Source: Bacillota bacterium
GTDB taxonomy: Bacteria; Bacillota; Dehalobacteriia; UBA4068
Direction of reading: 5' to 3'
Assembly: GCA_017440145.1 (NCBI GenBank)
Contig: JAFSHU010000083.1
Location: 1-40,441 of the forward strand
DNA length: 40,441 nt
Part shown: one piece after another, positions 1 to 8,147 of the stretch
Position numbering within the stretch: position 1 is the stretch's first letter
Layout: every line of letters starts with the position of its first letter
Notes under the pieces: model-generated
Database searches by the model: none
The model's input: the letters and a program-made list of their open reading frames with translations, nothing else
Told to the model about the DNA's origin: nothing
Translations under genes and position numbers: made by a program

Positions 1-897
1 ACCCTCTTTGCCCAGACCTTAGCGAAAATTCTGGATGTTCCCTTCGCCATTGCCGATGCGACGAGCCTGACGGAAGCCGGCTATGTGGGCGAGGACGTGG
101 AGAACATCCTGCTCAAGCTGATCCAGGCTGCGGATTGGGATATCGAACAGGCGCAGCGGGGCATCATCTATATCGATGAAATCGATAAGATCGCCAGAAA
201 ATCCGAAAACCCCAGCATCACCCGGGATGTCTCCGGCGAAGGTGTGCAGCAGACCCTGCTGAAGATCCTGGAGGGCACCGTGGCCTCCGTTCCGCCCCAG
301 GGCGGGCGGAAGCATCCCCACCAGGAATTCATCCAGATCGATACCACCAACATCCTTTTCATTTGCGGCGGCGCTTTCGGCGGCATCGAAAACATCATCG
401 CCAACCGCCAGGGCCGGAATATCATGGGCTTTGGCTCTGAGTTGCGCAGCAAGGTGGATAACCAGAGTGCAGACCTGCTGAAAAGCGTGCTGCCGGAGGA
501 TCTGCTGAAATTCGGCCTGATCCCGGAATTTGTCGGCCGTCTGCCCATCATCGTCACCCTGGAATCTCTGGATGAAGAAGCCCTGGTTCGGGTACTCACC
601 GAGCCCAGAAATGCCCTGACCAAGCAATATACAAAGCTTTTCCGCATGGATGACACAGAGCTGGAATTCACCGAGGAAGCCATCCGGGCCATCGCCAGGG
701 AGGCCCTGACCCGCAAAACCGGGGCCAGAGGCCTGCGTGCCATCCTGGAAGGCCTGCTGCTGGACGTGATGTTTGAGACCCCCTCCCGGGAGGATGTCTA
801 CAAATGCGTCATCACCGAAGACACCGTAACGAAGCGGGAAGCGCCGCTGCTCCTCTCTCAGGGGCAGGCTCTGATCCCGCCCGGCGCAGCATCCTGA
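1..897 (+). CDS. clpX: ATP-dependent Clp protease ATP-binding subunit ClpX (5' end cut off by the window)
   Basis: ClpX is the hexameric AAA+ unfoldase that feeds tagged proteins to ClpP in the cytoplasm. The frame is open from base 1 and starts just after the expected Walker A loop, with TLFAQTLAK as the first residues. It then shows the Walker B segment IIYIDEIDK, the conserved stretch [23 protein letters not shown], the sensor region [10 protein letters not shown] and the sensor-2 motif TGARGLRAI. The zinc-binding N-domain and Walker A lie outside the window. The gene ends with TGA at 895-897 and is followed at once by a strong terminator. lon follows about 1 kb downstream, a common clpX-lon order in Firmicutes. 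Identity is secure; only the start is unknown. Confidence 0.97.
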   Translation, partial: TLFAQTLAKILDVPFAIADATSLTEAGYVGEDVENILLKLIQAADWDIEQAQRGIIYIDEIDKIARKSENPSITRDVSGEGVQQTLLKILEGTVASVPPQGGRKHPHQEFIQIDTTNILFICGGAFGGIENIIANRQGRNIMGFGSELRSKVDNQSADLLKSVLPEDLLKFGLIPEFVGRLPIIVTLESLDEEALVRVLTEPRNALTKQYTKLFRMDDTELEFTEEAIRAIAREALTRKTGARGLRAILEGLLLDVMFETPSREDVYKCVITEDTVTKREAPLLLSQGQALIPPGAAS

Positions 898-924
898 GCT
901 TTGCCTTTGCCAAAATACCATGCA

Positions 925-957
925 AAAACGGCGGGAGGCCTCCCGCCGTTTTCTTTT
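925..957 (+). terminator. Rho-independent terminator of clpX
   Basis: A perfect 28-base palindrome (925-952) has arms AAAACGGCGGGAGG and CCTCCCGCCGTTTT and is followed by a T-rich tract to 957. It lies about 30 bases after the clpX stop codon. Confidence 0.9.
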
Positions 958-964
958 TCGCAAA

Positions 965-1250
965 CCCCAGTTTCCGTTCCCGAAGGAAGGCCCCTTGCAT
1001 AAAGGGAGGCGACAGCTCCTTTTTATAAGGGTTTCCGCGCCAGCGGAAACCCGGGGACTGCCTGATGCAGCTTTCAAGCAAGCTCCCTTTCAACCCCTCA
1101 GTCAGTCTGCCGGCTGATAGCTACCTTTGCACAGGGGAGCCTTTGGCTGTGTTGCTTGGCAAGAGCTACAAAGTGGAATTGGGACTTCCCAAAAGCGCTT
1201 CTCTGCTCCCTGGCTCCTGCAGCAAGGGAGAGGAGGCAGCGTACTCCCCC
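965..1250. repeat. Patch of degenerate intergenic palindromic repeats
   Basis: This gene-free stretch between the clpX terminator and the next gene is built of short inverted repeats. A module at 981-1030 contains CCCCTTGCATAAAGGG-type arms and GACAGCTCC. A perfect hairpin sits at 1029-1052 (GGGTTTCCGC/GCGGAAACCC, 4-base loop). A second module lies at 1094-1145 (CCCCTCAGTCAG, GGCTGATAGCT, TTTGCACAGGGGAGCC). Another hairpin has arms CTCCCT (1206-1211) and AGGGAG (1225-1230). From memory, the CTCAGTCAG...CTGA.AGCTcCC...GGGGAGCC pattern resembles palindromic repeats scattered between genes in many gut Firmicutes genomes. The copies here are eroded. I see no protein in it. Confidence 0.55.
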
Positions 1251-1267
1251 AGGAAAGGAGAAGGAAC

Positions 1268-1813
1268 ATGGCAAAAGTGATGAAAAGCATCGCGCTCTGC
1301 ACCTCTTTGCTCAGCCTTTTGTTGGCATTCCTCTATCTGCATTTCCGGGCAGCGCTTTTCTATAGCCTGGCCATCAGCTGCGGAACCATCGCCTACCATT
1401 TTTGCATGCGGCTCCTGGTGGGCTATCTGCTGCTGAAGGTCCCCGAAGGCTGGCTTTCCCGGAAAAGAAAATGTTTTCAGCCCCTGCCCTTTGAGGAAGC
1501 ACTCTACAAAAGGCTGCGTGTTAGCAGCTGGAAGGACAAAATGCCCAGCTACGCGCCGGAAAACTTCTCCCTGCAGAAGCACAGCCTGGAAGAGCTGACC
1601 CGGGAAATGTGCCGGGCGGAGCTGGTGCATCTCTGCATCATTCCACTCAGCTTCCTACCCCTTCTGGCTGCCCTGGAATTCGGCAGCTTCTGGGTATTCG
1701 CCAGCACCTCCCTGCTTTCAGCCGGATTCGACTTGCTTTTTGTGATCCTGCAGAGATACAATCGCCCCCGGCTGCTGCGCATCCTTCAAAAAAAACAGGC
1801 CCGCTCTGCCTGA
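1268..1813 (+). CDS. CrtO-like membrane acyltransferase family protein
   Basis: This 181-residue membrane protein starts at the ATG preceded by AGGAAAGGAGAAGG. It has hydrophobic segments at about residues 7-27, 32-54, 117-137 and 142-158. The middle and end match what I recall of glycosyl-4,4'-diaponeurosporenoate acyltransferase (CrtO) of Staphylococcus: RLRVSSWKDKMP, then RAELVHL, then QRYNRPRLLRIL near the C-terminus. CrtO acylates a sugar on staphyloxanthin at the membrane. No carotenoid gene is visible here, so the substrate is unknown and may be another membrane glycolipid. It sits alone between the clpX terminator and lon, where Clostridia usually have no gene. Family assignment is fairly good; the function is inferred only. 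Confidence 0.65.
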   Translation: MAKVMKSIALCTSLLSLLLAFLYLHFRAALFYSLAISCGTIAYHFCMRLLVGYLLLKVPEGWLSRKRKCFQPLPFEEALYKRLRVSSWKDKMPSYAPENFSLQKHSLEELTREMCRAELVHLCIIPLSFLPLLAALEFGSFWVFASTSLLSAGFDLLFVILQRYNRPRLLRILQKKQARSA

Positions 1814-1966
1814 AAGCAGAAGCGGAGCAGGCAGAAAAAGCAAAAAAGGCCAGGCACAGGAATATCCAGAATTCCCATATAATGATTCAGCTTCTGCTAT
1901 AGCTTTTGCGGGAAAGCCATGTTATAATGTTCCCAATGTAAATTTCGCAGCAAAGAGGTAGTTTCT

Positions 1967-4336
1967 ATGATCGAAAACAAAATACAAGATCCCCAGGCTG
2001 GCCTGAATCCCCGCCCCGTGGTGGGGGATTGGCAGATCCTGCCGGCTATGCCCCTGCGCGGTCTGGTGGTCTACCCCTATATGATGACCCAGCTGGATGT
2101 GGGCCGTGATCTGTCCATCAATGCCGTGGATGAAGCCATGCGGGATGGCAGCAATCTGATTTTTCTGGCCATGCAGAAGGACAGCAATATCGATGACCCG
2201 GCGATGGAGGACATCCACGAGATCGGCACCGTATGCAAGATCTGCCAGGTGCTGAAGCTTCCCGGCGGCACAGTCCGCCTGATGGTGGAAGGACAATACC
2301 GGGCCCGGCTGCTGGGCACCCTGCAGGAACGTCCCTTCATTATGGCGGAAATTTCCCCCCGCCCGGACGATTTTGACTGCAGCGCAGCAGAGCTGGAGGC
2401 CTACCGCCGCATCATGTGGGAGCGCTTCGAGCATTATGCACAGGAATCCCGCCGCATTTCCCCGGATATGCTGGCCGGCTTCTCCACCGTGGAGGATGGC
2501 TCCCAGCTGGTGAATCTCATCGCCGGGCAGCTGAATCTTTCCATGGAGCAGCGCCAGCAGATGCTGGAGATCCTTTCCCTGCGCCAGCGCATCGAAAAGC
2601 TGCTGGATCTTTTGGATTGGGAAATGGAAGTCTTTGAGATGGAGCGGAGCATTGCCAACCGCACCCGGCAGCAGATGGAAAAGAGCCAGCGGGATTATTA
2701 CCTGCGGGAGCAGATCAAATCCATCCAGGTGGAGCTGGGCGAGGACGGCGAGCGCGCCGAGGAAGTGGCGGAATACCGGGCCAAAGCGGAAGCAGCCCAG
2801 CTGCCCAAGCACGCGCTGGATCGCTTCAACGTGGAGCTGAAGCGTCTGGAAAAGACCCCGGCGCAAATGGCGGAAGCCAATGTGATCGCCAACTATCTGG
2901 ATCTCCTTCTGGATCTTCCCTGGAACAAAACCACCGAAGAAAATCGGGACATACATAAAGCCCAGCGCATCCTGGATGCCGACCATTATGGTCTGGAAAA
3001 GCCCAAGGAACGCATTCTGGAATACCTGGCCAGCTGCCAGCTGAAAAAGGGCATGAAAGGCCCCATCCTCTGTCTGGTGGGCCCCCCCGGCGTGGGCAAA
3101 ACCTCTCTGGGGCGCTCCATTGCCCGGGCCACGGGCCGGGAATTTGTCCGCCTGAGCCTGGGCGGCGTGCGGGATGAAGCGGAGATTCGCGGTCACCGCC
3201 GCACCTATATCGGCTCCATGCCCGGACGCATCCTCCAGTGTATCAAAGAGGTGGGCTGCAACCACCCCCTCTTCCTTCTGGATGAGGTAGACAAAATGGC
3301 CAGCGACTGGAAGGGCGACCCCACCAGCGCACTGCTGGAAGCACTCGATCCGGAGCAGAACAGCACCTTCTCCGATCATTATCTGGAGATTCCCTATGAC
3401 CTTTCTCAGGTCATGTTCATCACCACCGCAAATTACCGCAGCAACATCCCTGCTCCTCTGCAGGACAGAATGGAGATCATCGAGGTTTCCAGCTATACGG
3501 AAGTGGAGAAGCTGAACATCGCCAGGAAGCATCTGGTTCCGAAGCAACTTGCCGAACACGGCATCGAAAAGAACCAGCTGAAGATCGGCAGCCCTGCCCT
3601 GAAAAAGCTGATCCGGGATTATACCCGGGAGGCAGGTGTTCGTGAGCTGGAGCGGCGCATCGGCAAAATCTGCCGCGTGGCGGCCCGGGATATCGTGGGC
3701 GGCGACCCCGGCCCCTTCTCCGTCACCCCCACGAATATGGAAAGCTATCTTGGCAGACCGAAATATCGGGATGACAAGCTGATCCGCGAGCCTCAGGTGG
3801 GCGTGGCCATCGGCCTGGCCTGGACGGAGGTGGGCGGCGAGATTTTGCAGGTGGAAGCCCAGACCATCCCCGGCAAGGGCAAATTCACCATCACCGGCCA
3901 GCTGGGCGATGTGATGGTGGAAAGCGTGAAAGCCGCCTACACCTATCTGCGGACGGTAGGTTCTCAGTATAATATTGAAGACAATGTGGAAGAAAAAACC
4001 GACATCCATGTGCATGTGCCAGAAGGCGCTGTGCCCAAGGACGGCCCCAGCGCCGGTGTGACCATCACCACTGCGCTGGCCTCCCAATTCTCCGGCAGGC
4101 CTGTCCGCTGCGATGTGGCCATGACCGGGGAGATCAGCCTCCACGGGCGTGTCTTGGCAGTGGGCGGCATCAAGGAAAAGCTGCTGGCTGCTTATCGCAA
4201 CGGCATCACCGAGATCATCCTGCCCAAGGCCTGTGAGCGGGACTTGGAAGACCTGCCCACGGATGTGCGGGAAAAGATGCAGTTCCATTTGGTAGAGCAT
4301 CTCAGTCAGGTGCTGGAGCTGGCTCTGGTAAAATAA
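1967..4336 (+). CDS. lon: ATP-dependent protease La (Lon)
   Basis: Cytoplasmic AAA+ serine protease of 789 residues that degrades misfolded and regulatory proteins. The N-terminal substrate domain ([15 protein letters not shown]) covers about residues 20-215. The AAA+ module has Walker A GPPGVGKT at 372-379 (Lys378), followed by [18 protein letters not shown]. The protease domain carries the catalytic dyad Ser695 in KDGPSAG and Lys736 in [10 protein letters not shown]. All key residues are intact and the length is typical. The ATG at 1967 follows AAAGAGGTAG. A TATAAT hexamer at 1923-1928 could be the -10 box, but no clear -35 or CtsR site is visible. A terminator follows directly. Confidence 0.97.
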   Translation: MIENKIQDPQAGLNPRPVVGDWQILPAMPLRGLVVYPYMMTQLDVGRDLSINAVDEAMRDGSNLIFLAMQKDSNIDDPAMEDIHEIGTVCKICQVLKLPGGTVRLMVEGQYRARLLGTLQERPFIMAEISPRPDDFDCSAAELEAYRRIMWERFEHYAQESRRISPDMLAGFSTVEDGSQLVNLIAGQLNLSMEQRQQMLEILSLRQRIEKLLDLLDWEMEVFEMERSIANRTRQQMEKSQRDYYLREQIKSIQVELGEDGERAEEVAEYRAKAEAAQLPKHALDRFNVELKRLEKTPAQMAEANVIANYLDLLLDLPWNKTTEENRDIHKAQRILDADHYGLEKPKERILEYLASCQLKKGMKGPILCLVGPPGVGKTSLGRSIARATGREFVRLSLGGVRDEAEIRGHRRTYIGSMPGRILQCIKEVGCNHPLFLLDEVDKMASDWKGDPTSALLEALDPEQNSTFSDHYLEIPYDLSQVMFITTANYRSNIPAPLQDRMEIIEVSSYTEVEKLNIARKHLVPKQLAEHGIEKNQLKIGSPALKKLIRDYTREAGVRELERRIGKICRVAARDIVGGDPGPFSVTPTNMESYLGRPKYRDDKLIREPQVGVAIGLAWTEVGGEILQVEAQTIPGKGKFTITGQLGDVMVESVKAAYTYLRTVGSQYNIEDNVEEKTDIHVHVPEGAVPKDGPSAGVTITTALASQFSGRPVRCDVAMTGEISLHGRVLAVGGIKEKLLAAYRNGITEIILPKACERDLEDLPTDVREKMQFHLVEHLSQVLELALVK

Positions 4337-4349
4337 GCTTTGCGAGCAC

Positions 4350-4382
4350 AAACTCCCCGCTGAATCAGTGGGGAGTTTTCAT
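4350..4382 (+). terminator. Rho-independent terminator of lon
   Basis: Arms AAACTCCCC (4350-4358) and GGGGAGTTT (4370-4378) enclose an 11-base loop and are followed by TTC. It starts 14 bases after the lon stop codon. Confidence 0.85.
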
Positions 4383-4449
4383 CTCCACAAAAAAAGCAGG
4401 GAATCATCCCTCAAAAAGTCTGCTTTATCTGGTCTCTCCGGAAAATCTC

Positions 4450-4492
4450 TTGTTTTCTGTTCTGCGATATGCTAAAATGATTTTGGTATAAT
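4450..4492 (+). promoter_or_regulatory. Two overlapping sigma-A-type promoter elements for the peptide-modification cassette
   Basis: The first has TTGTTT (4450-4455), a 17-base spacer and TAAAAT (4473-4478), with TG one base before the -10 (extended -10). The second is an extended -10, TGGTATAAT (4484-4492), without a clear -35. Both lie in an AT-rich stretch between the lon terminator and the gene at 4542. Confidence 0.55.
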
Positions 4493-4541
4493 TTTTCTAT
4501 TTTATAAATTTTTGATCAAAAAGGAAAGGCTGGCGATCTTC

Positions 4542-5138
4542 ATGGGAAACACGAATGACGAACTGAAAATCAAAGAATTGCTGCAAAAAGATGCAGAAAC
4601 TGTTGCGATCAGAAAAAAACATGCTGAAGCCCTGAAAAAGGTGGAATTCTCCCCCATCGAAGCGCAGATCGCTTTCATCAAAGAACTGGTCAAGGATGAA
4701 GCGGAAGCAGCAAAATTCCTGAAAGCGCCGAAGGAATATGCCCTGGAACATAACATTCGCCTCGCTCCTGAAACTGTTGAGGAACTGCTTGATTCCGTCA
4801 TCTTCAACGAGGACATCACCGACCCGCTCAAGGATCAGCTGGGTGCCAATGGCTTAAAAGATCTGGTGGATCTGCGGCAGATGGCCAGCGGTAACAACGC
4901 TCTCGTTAGTGCTTCCAGTGTTATGGCCGGTGCAGCAGTCGTAGCAGCAGTGGCAGCAGTGGCAACAGCGGTTATTTCCGCGACCCGCTCGACTAAGCCT
5001 TCTGACCTCTCTGCCATCCGGGATATCAGCAGCAAGGATCCCTCTTCCATCCGGGATCTGAACAACTCGCCCCTCATCCGTTTGCCCAAGGGAAAGACCT
5101 TCATCCAGAGAGATCCCATTCGCAAAATCAGAAAATAA
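4542..5138 (+). CDS. Candidate RiPP precursor-like protein: helical leader, Ala/Val segment, repeated C-terminal tail
   Basis: A 198-residue protein with no known family that I can name. The ATG at 4542 follows AGGAAAGG by 12 bases; an upstream TTG in frame has no ribosome site. Residues 1-110 are charged and helical. The stretch FLKAPKEYALEHNIRLAPE (about 59-77) recalls the F-x-(A/L)-x-P-...-GI-x-LPE signature of nitrile-hydratase/Nif11-type RiPP leaders. An Ala/Val-rich hydrophobic stretch of about 20 residues follows (MAGAAVVAAVAAVATAV). The basic tail repeats an 11-residue unit, SAIRDISSKDP then SSIRDLNNSPL, followed by more Ile-Arg pairs (LIRLPKGK, DPIRKIRK). It is the first gene of a cassette with a radical SAM enzyme, a radical-SAM-like partner and a kinase, and a hairpin separates it from them. 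The precursor role is an inference. It could instead be a single-span membrane or exported protein. Confidence 0.5.
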   Translation: MGNTNDELKIKELLQKDAETVAIRKKHAEALKKVEFSPIEAQIAFIKELVKDEAEAAKFLKAPKEYALEHNIRLAPETVEELLDSVIFNEDITDPLKDQLGANGLKDLVDLRQMASGNNALVSASSVMAGAAVVAAVAAVATAVISATRSTKPSDLSAIRDISSKDPSSIRDLNNSPLIRLPKGKTFIQRDPIRKIRK

Positions 5139-5152
5139 GCTTGTTCTTCTTC

Positions 5153-5187
5153 CGGGGTTCCTGCTGATACAGGAACCCCGTCGTTTA
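5153..5187 (+). terminator. Internal hairpin between precursor-like gene and modification genes (leaky terminator or mRNA stabiliser)
   Basis: A perfect 11-bp stem, CGGGGTTCCTG (5153-5163) and CAGGAACCCCG (5170-5180), has a 6-base loop and is followed by TCGTTTAG, a weak T tract. Its place between a putative precursor and downstream enzymes would let the first gene be made in excess. Confidence 0.6.
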
Positions 5188-5227
5188 GAAGCAGCCACAG
5201 AATACAGCTCACAAGGATGACAGAATC

Positions 5228-6301
5228 ATGAATGAACACCTATCAGAAAATCAGAAGCTTCTGCGCTATGCCCTGCTCCTGAACATGCCGCTGCACTACA
5301 ACGGCCTGGTTATGGAGAACACGAACCGCTGCAATGCCCGCTGCGCCATCTGCTACCAATCCGCAGGGGGCCAGGAAAACAATACCCGGCTGGATCTGGA
5401 AACGGCAAAAACCTGCATCCGGGAGGCGGCGGAGATCGATTGCATCGAGCCTCGCTTTCACCTGGCCGGCGGGGAAGCTTTTTTATACCCGGAAGATTGC
5501 TTTGCACTCTTCCAAACGGCAAAAGAAGCCGGTTATACAATGATCACCGCAACCACCAACGGCTTTTGGGGCAAAGACCTGCAGAAGGCCCGGCAGACCT
5601 GTCAGCATCTGCGGGAATGCGGACTCACATCCATGGAGCTTTCCTGGGATTACTGGCACAGCGAATTCATCCCCGCCGCTGCCATGGACAACTGCCTGCT
5701 GGCCTGCAGGGAATATGAGATCGGCACGAACCTGCGCCTGCTCACCACCAAAAGCCATGATATGGAGGAAGCCCTCTCCAGGCTGAACCCGGAAGCGCTG
5801 CGTGCAGCGGATAAAATCACCAGCGCACCGGTTTTCGCCACGGGCAGAGCAGCACAGATCCTGCCCAGGGAGGATTTCTATCACTCCCGGGTGGGGCTGG
5901 ATGACAACTGCCACTCCACGCTGAACCTCACGGTAAATAGCTTCGGGGAGGTTTTCCCCTGCTGCGCCGGTATGGATACCTGCCGGGATTGCGCCGGCGG
6001 AAACATCTACCAGCAGCCCATCTCCCACATCGTGGAGAGCATGAATGCCGACCCGCTTCTGCGGCAGCTGGTCTTTTTGGGTGTGAAATCCTTCCTCCCT
6101 CTGCTGCGCGCCAATGGCTGTGAGATCGACGAAGAAAAATACTTCTCCATCTGCCAGCTGTGCAGCAGCATTTTTTCAAACCCGGAATATCTCGCCATCA
6201 TTCAAAACGAATTCAACAAAAAGCGGCAATCCGCGCTGGAAAAAGCGGTTGCCCGCCTGGAAGCCAAATTTTTAGGGCAGGAGAAACAGAACGATGCTTG
6301 A
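5228..6301 (+). CDS. Radical SAM enzyme with SPASM-like C-terminal cysteine region
   Basis: 357 residues; the ATG follows AAGGATGA by 7 bases. The SAM-binding [4Fe-4S] motif is CX3CX2C at Cys35, Cys39 and Cys42 (NRCNARCAICYQ). The GGE motif follows at about residue 81 (LAGGEAF), then TTNGFWG and ELSWDYWHSEFIP. The C-terminal third holds further cysteines: DDNCHSTLNL, then FPCCAGMDTCRDCAGG, NGCEID and ICQLC. They resemble a SPASM/Twitch region binding auxiliary Fe-S clusters, as in peptide-modifying radical SAM enzymes. It overlaps the next gene by 8 bases. Context suggests the substrate is the tail of the protein encoded at 4542. The chemistry (epimerisation, crosslink or other) cannot be read from the sequence. 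Confidence 0.8.
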   Translation: MNEHLSENQKLLRYALLLNMPLHYNGLVMENTNRCNARCAICYQSAGGQENNTRLDLETAKTCIREAAEIDCIEPRFHLAGGEAFLYPEDCFALFQTAKEAGYTMITATTNGFWGKDLQKARQTCQHLRECGLTSMELSWDYWHSEFIPAAAMDNCLLACREYEIGTNLRLLTTKSHDMEEALSRLNPEALRAADKITSAPVFATGRAAQILPREDFYHSRVGLDDNCHSTLNLTVNSFGEVFPCCAGMDTCRDCAGGNIYQQPISHIVESMNADPLLRQLVFLGVKSFLPLLRANGCEIDEEKYFSICQLCSSIFSNPEYLAIIQNEFNKKRQSALEKAVARLEAKFLGQEKQNDA

Positions 6302-7154
6302 TAAAAAAGCACAGCTCATCAGCAATTTTCAATCTATCATGCTTATTTTGGAGCCGGATGAAGCAGGCAGCGATTTTTCCCTTCCCGGGGAAAGCATCTG
6401 CGATTGGCTGCGTCGGTATGAGCAATGGTTTGACCAAAACTGCGGCCTGAGTGAAAAAAAACGCGGTCTCCTTCTCTATGGGCGGAACATCAGCATTAGC
6501 GGCACCGGCCTCCTGCAGCGGAAGGCGGCTCTGAAAAATCTGCTCCGTAGGCTCACGGAAATGAACCAATCCATCTCTTTGCACCTGAATTTCCGGGAAA
6601 TTTATGAAGATTTTTCCTTCCTGGAAGAGATTTGCGGAGAAAGCGCCATCAGCTCCCTGGGACTCAATATCGATGGCAACGGGCTATCTCCGTCAGCAGA
6701 GGAGCTGGAAGCCTTTCTGCAAAAGCTCCGCGGCCTGCGCCGTTCTTTGATACTCTTCGGCAGCATGGATGAGATGCGGCAGCTGAAGCTTTTTTCCTCC
6801 CCTGCCTTGAACAGCACGGATTTGAGCGTATCCCTCTATCCGGAGGAAAGCGCGGAAGCCCCCAGTGATTTCGTCCGCCCCTGCGCCAACCGCCTGATGC
6901 TTTGCATCGCGCCGGATGGAAAGCTCTACCCCTGTCTTGGCCTGATAGGCTTTGAGAAATTTGCGCTGGGCTCCGTCTACGATCAGGACGAAGAAAATCT
7001 GCTCCTGCTGGAAAACCACCCCTTGAATCTGCTCCGGCTCAAGGCAGAAGGCCCCAGCCTGCTCCATGAGGATGTGATCGACAGCAGCACCACCCTTCCC
7101 TGGATGTGCAAGCTGCACAGAGGAGAATTGCTGGAATATGATGAACTCCAATAA
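6294..7154 (+). CDS. Radical-SAM-like partner protein lacking the CX3CX2C motif
   Basis: 286 residues, with an AGGAGA site before the ATG inside the end of the preceding gene. No known family is certain. The N-terminal two thirds look like an alpha/beta barrel with no SAM-cluster cysteine triad. The C-terminal part has a SPASM-like pattern, PCANRLMLCIAPDGKLYPC then GLIGFEKFALGSVYD, and a last MCKLH. This resembles the C-terminal domain of radical SAM maturases (C...C-xxPDGxxYPC...GxxxF.LGnV). I infer a catalytically dead subunit that binds an auxiliary cluster or the peptide and pairs with the enzyme at 5228. Alternatively it may be an unrelated barrel. The overlap with its neighbours implies co-translation. 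Confidence 0.6.
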   Translation: MLDKKAQLISNFQSIMLILEPDEAGSDFSLPGESICDWLRRYEQWFDQNCGLSEKKRGLLLYGRNISISGTGLLQRKAALKNLLRRLTEMNQSISLHLNFREIYEDFSFLEEICGESAISSLGLNIDGNGLSPSAEELEAFLQKLRGLRRSLILFGSMDEMRQLKLFSSPALNSTDLSVSLYPEESAEAPSDFVRPCANRLMLCIAPDGKLYPCLGLIGFEKFALGSVYDQDEENLLLLENHPLNLLRLKAEGPSLLHEDVIDSSTTLPWMCKLHRGELLEYDELQ

Positions 7155-8073
7155 ACCCTTCCTCCAGCAGCTGCGGATCCTCTTTCCCGAAGAACAGCAG
7201 CTCTGGATGCGCCTCCCCTCCACACGAAATCTTCTCTACAAGGTGCGCCTGAAGGAGGGCAGCCGGATCGTAAAGCTTTACCCAGAGGAGCGAAAAAACA
7301 ATATGCTGGCCGAATATGGCGTAATTTCCTGCAACGCCTTCCCGCTGAAGGCATACCCCTGCCCGGAGCAGGATTGCTTCCAAAAGGGAGAAGAGCGCTT
7401 TTACGCCAGGATCTACAGCTTTCTGGAAGGAAAGCCGATCCCCGAGACGGCGGAGGGCTTCTTTCAGCTGGGGAAAGCCATCGGCAGCCTGCACAAATTC
7501 TGGTCGGAACGGGAAAAGCCCGATTGGCTGCCGAGCATCGGCCCGGAAGAGCTGATCACGCGGCCTTTGGAACAGCTGGCTGCGGTGGTGAAAGAAGAGG
7601 AGCTGGAACTCCCCCGCTGCTATGCAGAGCAGGTCGAGGAGATCCTGCAAGCCTACCGGCAGCCGGAATTTCTTGGCTTCTGTCATGGAGATACCCACAG
7701 TCAAAATGCCTGCTTACTTCCGGAGGGCAGGGCAGCACTTTTTGATTTCGAGGATGCCTGCTGGCAATGGCCCGCCTACGACCTGGCCACCGCCATTTGG
7801 GGGACCTTCCGCTTTGGCGGCGGCCCTGCGCTTTGGAATCCTCTGATCGAAGGCTATGAGACAGAGCTTCCTCTGGATGCTGTGCAGGGTGGTCTGCTTC
7901 CCTACCTGCTCTTTGCCCGGCACCTGTGGTGGCTGGGTCTTTATGCGGAAAACTGGGAGAGCTGGCAGCTGGGAAAAGAAAAAGAGAGCTTCTTTTCCGG
8001 CGGGCTTTCGCTGCTGCAGTCCATCGCGGAGGAATCCTGCGGCCTGGAGGCGCAGGAAGGGCTTTCGTCTTGA
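7138..8073 (+). CDS. APH/choline-kinase-fold phosphotransferase
   Basis: 311 residues. The ATG at 7138 overlaps the end of the previous gene by 17 bases and follows AGAGGAG by 12 bases. The kinase signature is intact: HGDTHSQN (catalytic loop, Asp then Asn) and LFDFEDACW (metal-binding Asp). The N-lobe shows VKLYPEERKNNMLAEYG with a candidate ATP-binding Lys and a helix Glu. The family covers aminoglycoside, homoserine, choline and fructosamine kinases, so the substrate cannot be told from the motif. Its place as last gene of the cassette suggests it phosphorylates the peptide, a carrier or a small precursor. APH-fold kinases do occur in some RiPP clusters. Self-resistance by phosphorylating the product is another option. 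Confidence 0.75.
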   Translation: MMNSNKPFLQQLRILFPEEQQLWMRLPSTRNLLYKVRLKEGSRIVKLYPEERKNNMLAEYGVISCNAFPLKAYPCPEQDCFQKGEERFYARIYSFLEGKPIPETAEGFFQLGKAIGSLHKFWSEREKPDWLPSIGPEELITRPLEQLAAVVKEEELELPRCYAEQVEEILQAYRQPEFLGFCHGDTHSQNACLLPEGRAALFDFEDACWQWPAYDLATAIWGTFRFGGGPALWNPLIEGYETELPLDAVQGGLLPYLLFARHLWWLGLYAENWESWQLGKEKESFFSGGLSLLQSIAEESCGLEAQEGLSS

Positions 8074-8089
8074 TCAGAATTGCATACAA

Positions 8090-8121
8090 AAAGTCCTGGG
8101 AGCTGTGCTCCCAGGACTTTT
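8090..8121. terminator. Bidirectional terminator between the cassette and the SLH-chagasin gene
   Basis: A perfect 13-bp stem, AAAGTCCTGGGAG (8090-8102) and CTCCCAGGACTTT (8108-8120), has a 5-base loop. T tracts on both strands serve the convergent genes ending at 8073 and 8148. Confidence 0.88.
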
Positions 8122-8147
8122 ATGTATCTTTTAGCAAAAGCAGCAGA

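Noticed and set aside
1922-4351. Long open frame on the minus strand opposite lon
   Set aside because: Its codons mirror lon codon bias, it has no ribosome site, and the protein is rich in His/Gln/Gly without any domain. It is a shadow.
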